The position numbers and the translations under genes were made by a program. 64,000 bases of DNA from Anthracocystis setariae (Eukaryota > Basidiomycota > Ustilaginomycetes > Ustilaginales > Ustilaginaceae). How positions within the stretch are numbered: position 1 is the stretch's first letter; each line of letters opens with the position of its first letter. Location: the NCBI GenBank assembly GCA_928724745.1, contig CAKMXJ010000010.1, positions 62,001 through 126,000 of the forward strand, read 5' to 3'. Shown here piece by piece: positions 1-10,131 of the stretch. Under the pieces are notes generated by a model. It was not told where the DNA came from. It worked only from the letters and a program-made list of their open reading frames with translations, and did no database searches.

Positions 1-224
1 TGGAAGATGGGCGTGTGCGCGCGCTCAGATGTGCACGCCGGTCACGTGTCGCAAAGATTGTTGCGTCAATTCACGGATCTCGGAGCAAAAAAGCACCTTT
101 TGGAAATGGTGCACCCTGTGTGGCTATCCACGTTCTTCCAACCCCCCCCACCTTCCATCACCGCATCGACACAACTCTTCAGAAAAATGCGCTTGGTGGA
201 TCCGCCAGTGCCGAATCATGTGCT

Positions 225-2870
225 ATGAAAGCGAGAGCGGCTACGTTAATCCGTTCAGTGGCTGTAGCTCTCAGCCATACAGCCACGCTTGTGCCGAGGC
301 CGATTCCTAGGCGGCTACCTTGTACTGCATCTTCATTTCGTTTGCCAAGCAGACCGATCTCATCTTCCTCAACATGTTCGGCCACAACAACCATGGCGTC
401 AACAACGCTACCTCACGATCAAGCATCCCCGGAAGTCCAAGACGGAGAGCGTACGTCTGGACGAATCGAGCGCCATCTCAGCCTTGATGCCCTCTTGTGC
501 CTCCTAACCACAAATTACAGCGGCAGATACCTCGAAGCGAAAGACCTTGATCAAGTTCTTGTCGATCTACCTCTATGTGCTCTTTCTAAGCTTCCTACCA
601 AACTACAGGACCGCTTCAGACTCCGAGCCGCGATTCGAAAGTACCTTGGTCGCAAGTGCATCAAGGTCGATTCCTTTGTTGCTTTTCGCAATGCAATGCT
701 GGCACGCAACTGGTCCGATATACGCAGAATCATGATCAATGTTCCCGACAACAGATGGCCTCCTGACATCCTGGTGCATGGAGTTAAGGCCGTAGCTACA
801 GCGTCGGAAATCTCGGACGCTTTGGCGCTTCTAGCCTTGTCAATCACCAGTGCAGCAGACGCAACCAGTGCGCCTTTCAAATCTCTTCGGCTCTGTTTCA
901 TCACGCTTTCAGCAAAGGCACTCGATCAAGATACCATGGCGGTGCATCTGGTCCCCAGGCTGGCAGACGTGCTCTTGGCTCTGTTGACCTCTTTCCCGAG
1001 CCAATCAGCATCTCAGGCGGGTGTCATCGGCGATTTCGTCGTTCGATGCAGCAACATCGCAGATCAGCGTGCTCGCGATGCCGTGATCCTGATCTTAGAC
1101 TTTATAGTGGATGAACAAGGCTCCGTTCTCCCCGCAAACATGCAAGAACAAGTCCTTTATCGCTGCATCCTCAGCATCGAACGCTCAGTCAAACAGTCCG
1201 ACGACAAGGCTTCCACATCAGAGAGATTTGCAAACGTTCGCATCATGGACCGCATCTTGCGTATGGGACTGTATCGCCATCCAGAGCTCTACCAAAGGGC
1301 TCTACGAAGCGCGGTCTCTGTAGCTGCTAGGGAAAGATCGTTTCGATTGATCCAGCGCTGGTTCACTTTATACGAGCGATGCATCATTGACCGCGGCGGC
1401 GCCTTGACCGGCTCCGATCATCTCCTCTACGCAAAAGCGCTGCTCCGGACTCAAGAAGGTCGTCATGCCGCATTGGATGCCTTCTTGCGAGCCGAACCAC
1501 TACTGCGAACAGAGCACCAAGACCTCGCTGATGATTACACTCGGCGAGCAGTAGCGCACAAACTCGGTGCTGCCAGCATTGACATCCTCCAGATCATGGC
1601 GCAAAGTCCAGATGTGCCTCTCGACAAAGTGCTGACGTTGCTAGGCATCTTTGTCCGGTCCAGCAGTACGGAAGGTGGACGTCCCATCACGGTCGCTGGA
1701 CTGCAATTCAGTAAAGCCATCAAGCGGTTAAGGGCGGATGTGTACGCGTATACGGTGGTCATGCACGGATGTCTGATCCGGAAACAGCCCGAGATGGCGC
1801 TTGTGGTCTGGCAGGCAATGCTCGACCGCGGAGTTCTGCCCAACATCGCCTGTCTATCGGTGCTGCTGCAAAATCTGTTTGCTATGCAGGATGTGCGCAG
1901 CGCACTTCAACAGCTTAATATATGGTGTGAACACGGCGTGATTCCACCACCGCCTAGCATCAACAAGCTCAAGGATATCGAAGTGGACTCTAGCGACTTT
2001 CCCATACCTTTCTCGAACGACCCCGATCCTTTTGCTGCATTGACGCCAGCAGTCGGCTCCGAACTGTACAGCCTTACTCCCGACCCTATCTTGGCCTCGG
2101 TCGTCTTCAGTGGCCTCCATTCCTGCGGCGCCAAAGGAGTCCGAGCGTTGTGGGCCGCGTATCAAGAAACCATCCGTCGGTTCCCCGATGCACCTGTCCT
2201 CGCTCTTCTGCTCAAGACATGCTGCCAGGATCAAGCCACGTCCTCAATCGACGCTCGTTTCGGTCGCCAAGTCTTCCGCTCCATGCTTTTTGCCAAACAC
2301 CCGAACCTTGCGTCGTATCGCAACTCGTTGAGAGATCAATTGGAGGCCCAAAGCCCAGCCTCGTGGATCTTCTCATCCGACACCGTGGGAGCGAGGATGG
2401 AGACTTGGTTCTCTTCCATCTTCACACCCACCGATCTCGATTCTCCGGTCCCCGCCGCCAACTTGACTGGTCTGACCTTCACAAGCAAGCTGTTTGAACA
2501 CTATGTGCGGCTTTTGCTGTCGCTGCAACACTCGCCAGGACTGCTAGCCGATCATCGTCTGACAAAACAGGAGCTCCTCGATGTGCTTGGCTGGATGCGA
2601 AAACTGCATCTGACGCCTTCGAGGACTCATGTGATTCTGACCATTCTTGAGATCGAGGAGGAGTTGGCACCAGCAGTAGCTGCTGGGCAGATGGACGTGC
2701 TGGATCAGTGGTTGGGGGAGTGGTTGGGGGAGAACAACATGCCCGGGGAGAGAGAAATGCAGAGGTGCTGGCAGTGGAAGATGGAGAGGAACGGTCGGGC
2801 TCAGGGTTGGTTCGATAGAGTGCCAGGGGCCGGCCAGTCCGAGGAAGGGATGGCAGATGGGGCGTTTTAG
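225..2870 (+). CDS. PPR-type mitochondrial protein, 881 aa
   Basis: The reading frame is open from the window edge, but the upstream part begins at a GTG. The first good ATG is at 225, and it gives a Ser/Arg-rich, acid-free N-terminus of about 60 residues that looks like a mitochondrial presequence. Around residues 504-541 there is a helical pair with pentatricopeptide-repeat character (VYAYTVVMHGCLIRKQPEMA, then WQAMLDRGVLPN), followed by a second, degenerate repeat. The rest is alpha-helical and without another recognisable domain. Fungal PPR proteins usually bind organellar RNA for processing, stability or translation, so a role in mitochondrial gene expression is inferred, not shown. No intron is needed. 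Sure of the gene; moderately sure of the family; the specific RNA target is unknown. Confidence 0.75.
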   Translation: MKARAATLIRSVAVALSHTATLVPRPIPRRLPCTASSFRLPSRPISSSSTCSATTTMASTTLPHDQASPEVQDGERTSGRIERHLSLDALLCLLTTNYSGRYLEAKDLDQVLVDLPLCALSKLPTKLQDRFRLRAAIRKYLGRKCIKVDSFVAFRNAMLARNWSDIRRIMINVPDNRWPPDILVHGVKAVATASEISDALALLALSITSAADATSAPFKSLRLCFITLSAKALDQDTMAVHLVPRLADVLLALLTSFPSQSASQAGVIGDFVVRCSNIADQRARDAVILILDFIVDEQGSVLPANMQEQVLYRCILSIERSVKQSDDKASTSERFANVRIMDRILRMGLYRHPELYQRALRSAVSVAARERSFRLIQRWFTLYERCIIDRGGALTGSDHLLYAKALLRTQEGRHAALDAFLRAEPLLRTEHQDLADDYTRRAVAHKLGAASIDILQIMAQSPDVPLDKVLTLLGIFVRSSSTEGGRPITVAGLQFSKAIKRLRADVYAYTVVMHGCLIRKQPEMALVVWQAMLDRGVLPNIACLSVLLQNLFAMQDVRSALQQLNIWCEHGVIPPPPSINKLKDIEVDSSDFPIPFSNDPDPFAALTPAVGSELYSLTPDPILASVVFSGLHSCGAKGVRALWAAYQETIRRFPDAPVLALLLKTCCQDQATSSIDARFGRQVFRSMLFAKHPNLASYRNSLRDQLEAQSPASWIFSSDTVGARMETWFSSIFTPTDLDSPVPAANLTGLTFTSKLFEHYVRLLLSLQHSPGLLADHRLTKQELLDVLGWMRKLHLTPSRTHVILTILEIEEELAPAVAAGQMDVLDQWLGEWLGENNMPGEREMQRCWQWKMERNGRAQGWFDRVPGAGQSEEGMADGAF

Positions 2871-4394
2871 TGTCGCTCAAAGTGTGTCGACTCCACCAAA
2901 TTGAAGGACGGAAGTATTTCGTGCACATTGTCAAGCAGCTTCACATCGCTATGTACCTACAATCAAGCGTCGTGATGTGTGACGGCAGGAACGATCAACT
3001 CTTCATGCCCCACTGTTGAAAATTGTGAGATTTTGACAAACTGAACATTCAGCTTGGCGAAAGTTCCCCAATATGGGGCCGCATGCTTCTGAGCTTACTC
3101 TTCTTGCCATAGCGACTTCGGACACCTTCTTCACCTCGTGACGCTCAGCGTGCGACTTGAATCGACCGAACGCCGTCTGCCGTCCACACATTGGAGCGAG
3201 GAGCCAAGAGCAGTTGCACAGCCCGACGTCTTGGCAAGCCATGCTCGCGCGCGAATCGGCCTCTGAACCAACTCCTGAGCAGCGGAGTTGAGGGCCGACA
3301 ACATGCGATTTGGCGTCAAATACTGTCTCCATGAAGCTCCGCAATGCCCCCACCCCCGAGTGCTTGGCCAGCGAAGACCCCTTCGAGGGCAACTCTTGCA
3401 CCCTCGCGCTCACCTGTCTTCCCAACATACTACTCTACTGTATCCACTTTCGAACGCTTTCAGCCTCGGCACATGGTTCTGTAACAAACACTGCCCTATA
3501 CAACAACACTACTACTACTACTACTACTAGTGTGGGCGAAAGACAATCTGCTTGCTTGATTTGGCCGGCCGGGCCGATAAAGCCAACTGAGTTGGCAAGA
3601 CGCTTTGATCGCGCCGGCAGAAGCATGCCGCTAAAGGGTTGCAGCAAGCGCAGAAACGCGTGTGCGGAATAGCCGAACCGTGTCGTCATAGGGCCCCCCA
3701 TCCAAATTTCAACACAGCGATACAGTATACTGTACCGTGAAGTGAGTGGACTGGTAATCGAGACCGACGCGTTCAACTTTGAAGGTCAATTTTCTCAAAA
3801 AAAAAAAAACCCCCATATAATGGCTTCAAATGCGATTGCACCATCAGGATGTTGATTGACTTCTTCGGCAGCTAAAACGTGCCTGAGCGGCTTCCACGCG
3901 TTGTTACGATTTTCAAAGTGTATCGGCATGAAGCCGAAGAAGCATGGTCGACGACTACACCTGAGATCACGCTGAGATTCACCGCCATGTTTCGATCGCA
4001 CTTTTGCAATAGACGTCATGGAATCCGGATGGGCGACACCGTATGTTTGCACTATAAGGATGTGACGATGGTCGTCGCAGTAGTCTTGGTGCTGTCAAGC
4101 GTCTTGAATCAGGTCCCGTCATGAACGTGGGAAATGACACAGCCAAGAGCAGAATGTATGCAGCCTCGCTGGCGTGGAAGTCCCGAAAAAAAAAAAAAAC
4201 AGCCACACTCGTATGCGCCGAGAGATGCATCCTGCAAATAAACAACAGTTTACACTGGACTACACTACACAGTATAACCCACTTGAGACCAGTCGCGTTC
4301 AATTCTGCACAAAGGAATATTTTCCAAGTCTCAATTTGACAAGTCAGGAATAGATTTGGAAGCCCGCTGGAAGCGGCCACAAATGGTGGAGAGA

Positions 4395-4443
4395 AGCAAA
4401 GGCAATGGCAAAGGCAAAGGCAAAGGCAAAGGCAAAGGCAAAG
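4395..4443. repeat. (GGCAAA)n microsatellite
   Basis: About six tandem copies of a 6-bp unit GGCAAA, slightly degenerate at the left end. It lies in noncoding DNA; the Lys/Ala and Phe/Ala repeats it encodes in several frames are not evidence of a gene. Confidence 0.9.
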
Positions 4444-4597
4444 CATGTGGTTCGGCTTGGTCGCAGTGGCTCGCTTGCTGTCGTGCAGATACCGCATGGG
4501 GAAGAAGCATACAAGACCCTCGAATGGATATGGACTTTACTGTGCTGTAGTGTGCTGTATGCAACGCCTCGGCGGACACGCATTCAGTGAGCTGCTG

Positions 4598-4599
<2 letters not shown>

Positions 4600-4651
<52 letters not shown>
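4600..4651. repeat. (CT)26 microsatellite
   Basis: An uninterrupted CT dinucleotide run of about 52 bases, 470 bp upstream of the aspartyl protease ATG. Pyrimidine tracts are common in fungal promoters, but this one is far enough upstream that a promoter role is only possible. Confidence 0.95.
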
Positions 4652-4652
<1 letters not shown>

Positions 4653-5117
4653 CGCTCTTGCCCTGTCTCGACGCGGCAGCGCAACACTCACACTTTCCGA
4701 TCCATGCGTTGATCTTAGTTACGTCGGCAGCCAACACGCACTCTTTAAGCTCAGCGCAGCCCCGACCACTTTAGTGTATTGGCACCCCCCTCAATTTTAG
4801 CCAATTATCCAACAGTGACGTCTTTAAAGAGACATCCACACACACATCAACTTTGGCAACCAACACATTCCTTGACCGTCGTCATCGGACCCTCCGAACC
4901 CTTCGTCCTTTCGACCCTTGACGCTCGCTTGGCGGGGGTTTTTTTTTTCCTTTCCAACTCGACTCCAACATACAGTACTTCGATCCGGACCTCTTCTGCT
5001 CCATGACCAGCCAACTATAATTCCAAGCCTTTACCGACTGGCGTCTGCTTTCCTTTCTCTTTCGCTTTCCACATTTCTCGACAAACAACTTTCTAGGCTG
5101 TCGAAACCGTCTCAATA

Positions 5118-7005
5118 ATGGTCACTCCAACGCTTCTCTCCACAGTCACCGCAGCGCTCGCCTGCGCCGCCTCGGTGCAGGCATACGTCGTTCCTTTGCA
5201 AGCCAACTCGGGTGCTGGCAGCGGAGATCTTGCCACGCCACAAGCGATAAAACTCGCCGGCCGATCCGTCTGGGATGTTTCGGAAGGATCCATCTCGATT
5301 CCAATTTACAGGCGACATGGTGCACTTCACCCCGACGTTAGCAGACGCGACCCTGAAAAGCTTCGCCAATGGGCTTTCCGACAGGCAGAACTGATGAAGG
5401 CAAAGTTTGGCCACGTCGAAGGTAGCAAGAAGAGGCAAACGATCGGATTGACAGATGTTGGACCTGACAGGTAAGGAACAGATGAAGAGAAGATTCTATT
5501 CCATCGGCCCATATCCCCCCCACCAACGCTCTCGACTGACTCAACTTCATCCCCTTGACTTCATTTGGGCTTCATGACCATCCAGCTACTACTTTGCTCA
5601 AATTTCGGTGGGCACTCCAGCACAAACATTCGGCGTAACTTTAGACACTGGCAGTGCCGATTTCTGGCTAGTTGATTCGCAGTGCGGTACTGCGCAGAAC
5701 TGCGATTCGGATCTGATCAAGTTCAACTCTGCCGCTTCGTCGACCTACATCGGCTCTTCGACTCCTTTCCAGATTCAATACGGTACAGGTGCCGTTGTTG
5801 GAACTCTTGGGGCCGACAGGGTGTCGCTCGCAGGCTACACTGTAAGCAACCTCACTCTTGCCGAGGCCTCGGCTGTGGCTTCCAACACGGTGGAATATCC
5901 AACGTCGGGCATCATGGGGATGGGCTTCCAGAGTCTTTCGACAAGTGGAGCTACGCCGTTTTGGCAGGTGCTGGCCAAGCAGGGCGTGTTGAGTACCAAT
6001 GCGTTCACGTTCCAGCTTGCGAGGAACATTGACAATATCAGTCCAACGAATCCTGACATCAACAGCGTTCAGAACCCCGGAGGCGTATTTACGCTCGGCA
6101 GGATCGATTCGAACCAATACAGCGGCGATATCACGTACACCAATATCCCCAACGGTCTGCAGAACCGACAGGGCTTGGGCTACTGGACGATTCCGCTGGA
6201 CGGCATCACTTTCAACGGCAACCAGGCGAGCCTTGGTAGTTCGAATTTGGCGGCGATCGACACGGGTACAACGTTGATTGGTGGACCGTCGAGTGCGATC
6301 CGCGCATTCTACGGTCAGATCAGCGGATCGCAGAGTGCCAGCAGTGCCAATATGCCCGGGTACTATCTGTTCCCTTGCAGTACCAATCTCAATGTCCAGC
6401 TTTCGTTTGGTGGCAAGTCGTGGCAGATGAATTCGGCGGATTTCAACCTGGGCAGCTATCCGTACACCAACTCGGCGACGTGCTTGGGTGCGTTGTTCGA
6501 GATCAATCTGGGCAGCACTGCAGCAGGGGTGCCGCAGTGGGTGGTGGGCGATGCGTTCTTGAAGAATGTGTTTTCGGTGTTTGACGGTAGTGGTAGGGTC
6601 GGGTTTGCAAGTTTGAGGGGGAACGAGGCGCAGATTGTCAGTGTGACGCAGGGAGCGTTGTCGAGTGCGACGGCGACGGCTGGGTCGAGTAGTGCAACTG
6701 GTGCGATGGGTTCGGGAGCGGGTGGAGGAGTGCCGTTTCCTACGGGAGAGAGCAGTGTGCCGTCACAGGTGACAGCGACTGGGGTGGTGGGTGGTGGAAA
6801 CTTGCCGACGCCCAGTGCCAGTGGCGGTGTGGTGAGCAACAGTCCTAGTCTTGAGACAGCCTCGAGTGCGGGAAGCAGCAGCAGCAGCAGCAGTGGTAAT
6901 GGTAGTGGTGGTGCCAGCTCCGGTGCCAACCAGCTGCCGGTGGTGGTGGCTATGGGTGCAGCAAGTGCAGTCGCTGCTTTGGCTGGTGCGGTGCTGCTGG
7001 TTTAG
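5118..7005 (+). CDS. Secreted GPI-anchored aspartyl protease (pepsin A1 family), two exons, 590 aa
   Basis: Exon 1 is 5118-5470 and exon 2 is 5586-7005. The intron (5471-5585) has a GTAAGG donor, a CTGAC branch motif and a TCCAG acceptor, and joining restores a typical YYFAQISVGTP entry into the catalytic fold. Residues 1 to about 20 form a signal peptide, followed by a propeptide. The two catalytic aspartates lie in DTGS (about residue 138) and DTGTT (about residue 343). After the catalytic core comes a Ser/Gly/Thr-rich region of about 100 residues and a C-terminal hydrophobic tail (VVVAMGAASAVAALAGAVLL), as in GPI-anchored yapsin-like proteases. Inferred role: cleavage of cell-surface or wall proteins. 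Substrate unknown. The GTG-started frame that opens within exon 2 is not a separate gene. Confidence 0.92.
5471..5585 (+). other. Intron in the aspartyl protease gene
   Basis: A 115-bp intron with donor GTAAGG, a CTGAC branch-like motif and acceptor CCAG. It splits a serine codon (phase 2). Removal joins the propeptide to the start of the protease core in frame. Confidence 0.9.
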
Positions 7006-7319
7006 AGAGAGAGCAAGAATATGGACTTTTTTTTTTTGGCATGGCATTTGGTTCGATCGCAATGCACGACTTTGTTTCTCATTTGGTTTCATGAAGCGGG
7101 TGGCGTGTGTAGAACGAGTGGGAAGATATGGTCAATGAGGGAGCGAGGAGAGAGGGGGATGTTAAGTTGCGTCATTGTCGTAGCAAATCATGTGTTGTAA
7201 AGTGAGGCGGAGCGGTTGCGACGATCAATCGACGTGGTCGACGCCTTTCTTTGGAGGAGCATCAAGTTGACAAAAAATTATTCAATTGGTCTATATAGAT
7301 TACAAGCTGTGGACGAAAG
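7006..7319. other. Intergenic between convergent genes
   Basis: Contains the 3' flanks of the aspartyl protease (plus) and the small mitochondrial protein (minus). A T-run is present near 7027-7036, with A/T-rich sequence near 7270-7310. No other feature seen. Confidence 0.6.
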
Positions 7320-7864
7320 TTATTCTTGCTTGTTGCCGCCTTTGTCGCCGTCGTTGTCGTTGTTCTGACCAAAGAGGGATTTCTGACTGTTCATGATGGC
7401 CTGTAGTCTTTCAGGGCTGACATCGATGCCTGCATTCTTGAGTTCCTCCATGACTGTCAGATTTCACACGCACATACAGAGGGGTAGGGGTAGGGGGGGA
7501 TAGTGTCAGCCATCTTGACAATGCCAATTTAAAAGAAAAAGAGTAGGTGCTTACCTTTGCTAGTGGCGTCCCTCACTTGCTGGTTTCGAGCGAGTTTCAT
7601 CATCTGCCACATGCTTGGTCGTTCACCTGTTTGGAGGTTTACGCCATTCTCCTTCATGACTTCGACCAGGTTGGTGATGGCGGATAGCGCGGAGGGTGAG
7701 TGCGCAAGTTTTTCAAATCCGGGCGGGAGTTGAGGCATGCCATTGGGCGAGGCGGATGAGGCGTAGCGTTGGGTCATGGGAAGCACGGCCACTCTCGAGG
7801 GAAGAGCAGTGCGCATGGTAGCACGCAGAGGAGCGGCTGTGAGCAGAAGCTGTCGAGTCAACAT
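7320..7864 (-). CDS. Small mitochondrial protein of unknown function, two exons, 147 aa
   Basis: Exon 1 is 7864-7555 and exon 2 is 7453-7320 on the minus strand. The donor reads AAAG/GTAAGC, the intron has a CTGAC motif, and the acceptor is GACAG. Without splicing the frame reads into a poly-Phe stretch and stops; with splicing it continues as VMEELKNAGIDVSPERLQAI and ends in an Asn/Asp/Gly/Lys-rich tail. The N-terminal 35 residues are Arg/Ser/Leu/Thr-rich and acid-free, as in a mitochondrial presequence. The middle is a compact helical domain containing a LPPGFEKLAHSPSAL segment. I do not recognise the family. It shares a 276-bp divergent promoter region with the mitochondrial methionyl-tRNA synthetase, which fits an organellar role but does not prove one. 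Confidence 0.82.
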
Positions 7865-8140
7865 TGTGCTGTATTACAAGACCAAGACGTTGGTGGGAAG
7901 GACGAGAAGGAGGAGGAGGAGGAGGAGGAGAAAGGAATGACGAAATGAGGCGAATCGAGTGGAGGCCGTCACATATCCAAAGCCGAGTTCCGAGATTGGA
8001 GTGACACTTTTCTTTTTTTTCTTTTTTTTAAAGCTTTCGACGATATCATCAGAGTTACCACCAATCATGCCTCCATCTCCTTTGAGAGGTTCTCATCCCT
8101 CATCGCCGAACACTCGAGGGTTCATGGACCGATAAGAAAG
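7865..8140. promoter_or_regulatory. Divergent promoter region of two mitochondrial-protein genes
   Basis: The 276 bp separate the ATGs of the small mitochondrial protein (minus) and MSM1 (plus). It has a GGA-trinucleotide tract (about 7909-7930) and a T-rich block (about 8008-8029). Coordinated expression is a guess from the arrangement only. Confidence 0.45.
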
Positions 8141-10033
8141 ATGATTGCCTCATTACGAACCCTGAATTTTGCGCGGCGGCTCTGCTCCCCCTCATTAAGA
8201 ACTCGTCTTGCCATAGCTCGCCCTTCACGCTCATTACCTTCGATCTCTGCAGCTCAAGCTGCCACAATATCACGGCCACGTTTCACATCGAGCACCTCGG
8301 CAAACTCCTCGAAAGACGTCTTGAAGCCATACTTTGTCACCACACCCATCTTCTACGTCAACGCAGACCCACATATTGGTCATCTTTACTCGGATATCAT
8401 TGCAGACGTCTTGGCCCGCTACCATGCGTACATGCACTCCGGATACTCAGCCTTTTCCTGTGACGGCTCTCCTGTTAATCCCTCATCGACATCTTCGCTT
8501 CCTCCTATCACACCCGTTTTCAGCACAGGCACAGACGAGCACGGTCTCAAAATTCAAAAAGTCGCCGAAGTCGCTCAACAAGACCCGCGTTCTCTCTGCG
8601 ACCGAATCTCTCAACGCTTCAAGCAGCTTGCCGACGCTGCCAATATCGGCTACACCCATTTCATCCGTACCACAGATGCAAATCACAAACTTGCGGTCGA
8701 GACGTTGTGGAGGACACTTTGCGACAACGGATGGATTTATCAGGGAAAGCACCAAGGCTGGTATGCCGTATCCGACGAAGCATTCTATCCCGCCACCCAA
8801 GTCCGCAAAGTAATCAAGGATGGGAAAGAGGAGATGGAATCCATCGAGACAGGCGCCAAGCTTGAATGGAGTCAAGAAACTAATTACAAGTTTCGTCTCT
8901 CGGCCTTCCGTGATCCACTCTTAAAGTGGCTCGAGCAAAACCCCAAGGCCATCCAACCCAAGCAGAAGTACGACGAGGTCAAGGCCGAGATCGAGAAAGG
9001 GCTCGAGGATCTTTCGATATCTCGTCCTTCTTCTAGGCTTAGCTGGGGGATTCCCGTCCCAGACGACCCGGAGCATAGCATCTACGTGTGGGTGGATGCG
9101 CTGACCAACTACCTCACCGTGTCTGGATACCCATCTTCTTGCTCGCAAAACGCTTGGCCAGCAGATTTGCACGTGGTTGGCAAAGACATCCTTCGTTTCC
9201 ATGCCATCTACTGGCCTGCATTGCTGCTGGCTGCATCCCTGCCACCACCCAAGGTCATCCTTGCGCACAGCCACTGGACTATGAACAAAGCCAAAATGTC
9301 CAAATCGAGAGGCAATGTTGCCAATCCATTCGAAGCCATCGACATGTTTGGCCTCGACACGCTGCGCTTCTTCCTCATGCGCGTCGGAGGCAACTTTGCA
9401 AGCGACAGCGACTACAATCCCAGCGTGCTCGTCGAATACCATCGCAAGTACCTCCAGGGACAATTGGGCAATCTCGTTTCGCGCATCTGTGCGCCCAAGA
9501 TCCACGCACGCCTTGACGACTTTGCACGTGATCCAGCCACCAACACCCTCCTCCGACCCACCGCCGAGCAAGTGGCATCCCACCTCGACGCTGAAACCTT
9601 GGCACTGTGTCAATCCTTGGAAAACAACCTCATCGTCCTGCCTGACCAAGTCGCCAGCCTCATGGCCGAATTCGAACTTGGCAAAGTGCTCGAACTCATC
9701 ATGGAATCCATCATCGCATCCACCAACGAACTCGTCCAACGCCTCCAACCATGGCACGCCTCGACCCACCCCATCATCGTCGTCGAAGCCATCATCCTCG
9801 TCACCGAAAGCTTGCGCATCTGCGCCACCCTCCTCTCCCCCGTTATGCCCCAAAAAATGGCCCAACTCTTACAGACCCTTGAAATTCCACAAGATCTTCA
9901 AAGAGATGCCAGTAAATTGATCTCCAGAGATCAGAACGGTAGACTCAAAAGTCACGCAGTCCAACGCAACCCAACTCAACCCAAAATCAGCCCGCTCTTC
10001 CCTCCCATCCTCACCGCCGATAAGGACAACTAA
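8141..10033 (+). CDS. MSM1: Methionyl-tRNA synthetase, mitochondrial, 630 aa
   Basis: Class I aminoacyl-tRNA synthetase that charges mitochondrial tRNA-Met. The first 50-60 residues are Arg/Ser/Ala-rich, as in a mitochondrial targeting sequence. The catalytic fold opens with YFVTTPIFYVNADPHIGHLY, giving the HIGH signature at about residue 77. The second ATP-binding signature, AKMSKSRGN, is at about residue 384. A WVDALTNYL segment typical of MetRS lies between them, and the C-terminal helical domain contacts the anticodon. The length fits yeast Msm1 (about 575 aa) plus an insert after the HIGH block. There is no intron. It ends 98 bp from the convergent proteasome gene. The cytosolic enzyme would lack the presequence, so mitochondrial is the better call. 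Confidence 0.95.
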   Translation: MIASLRTLNFARRLCSPSLRTRLAIARPSRSLPSISAAQAATISRPRFTSSTSANSSKDVLKPYFVTTPIFYVNADPHIGHLYSDIIADVLARYHAYMHSGYSAFSCDGSPVNPSSTSSLPPITPVFSTGTDEHGLKIQKVAEVAQQDPRSLCDRISQRFKQLADAANIGYTHFIRTTDANHKLAVETLWRTLCDNGWIYQGKHQGWYAVSDEAFYPATQVRKVIKDGKEEMESIETGAKLEWSQETNYKFRLSAFRDPLLKWLEQNPKAIQPKQKYDEVKAEIEKGLEDLSISRPSSRLSWGIPVPDDPEHSIYVWVDALTNYLTVSGYPSSCSQNAWPADLHVVGKDILRFHAIYWPALLLAASLPPPKVILAHSHWTMNKAKMSKSRGNVANPFEAIDMFGLDTLRFFLMRVGGNFASDSDYNPSVLVEYHRKYLQGQLGNLVSRICAPKIHARLDDFARDPATNTLLRPTAEQVASHLDAETLALCQSLENNLIVLPDQVASLMAEFELGKVLELIMESIIASTNELVQRLQPWHASTHPIIVVEAIILVTESLRICATLLSPVMPQKMAQLLQTLEIPQDLQRDASKLISRDQNGRLKSHAVQRNPTQPKISPLFPPILTADKDN

Positions 10034-10131
10034 CCTCGCGGACCAAACAGACACTGCACGCTCATCATCATTATTGGTTTTTCTGACTGGCATATTTCAA
10101 ACTTTGTACTGTACACAACTGTCGAGAAGAT

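Larger units (their letters stand above)
2871..5117. other. 2.2 kb intergenic region, repeat-rich, no convincing gene
   Basis: Holds the 3' flank of the PPR gene and the promoter of the aspartyl protease. No reading frame here has a recognisable domain or sensible composition. It contains an (ACT)n tract near 3508-3529, a near-perfect inverted repeat around 3582-3596, a 14-bp perfect palindrome at 3721-3734 (TACAGTATACTGTA), A-runs near 3799 and 4187, a (GGCAAA)n tract and a long (CT)n tract. The last 300 bases are pyrimidine-rich and probably include the protease promoter and 5' UTR. Confidence 0.6.

Noticed and set aside
15..224. N-terminal extension of the PPR protein
   Set aside because: It would begin with GTG; the ATG at 225 starts a plausible mitochondrial presequence.
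4331..4774. Reading frames with Glu-Arg, Leu-Ser or Lys-Ala runs
   Set aside because: Produced by the (CT)n and (GGCAAA)n microsatellites in several frames at once.
8921..9865. 314-codon open frame antisense to MSM1
   Set aside because: Shadow frame, rich in Gly/Asp/Val from complemented codons, with no domain.
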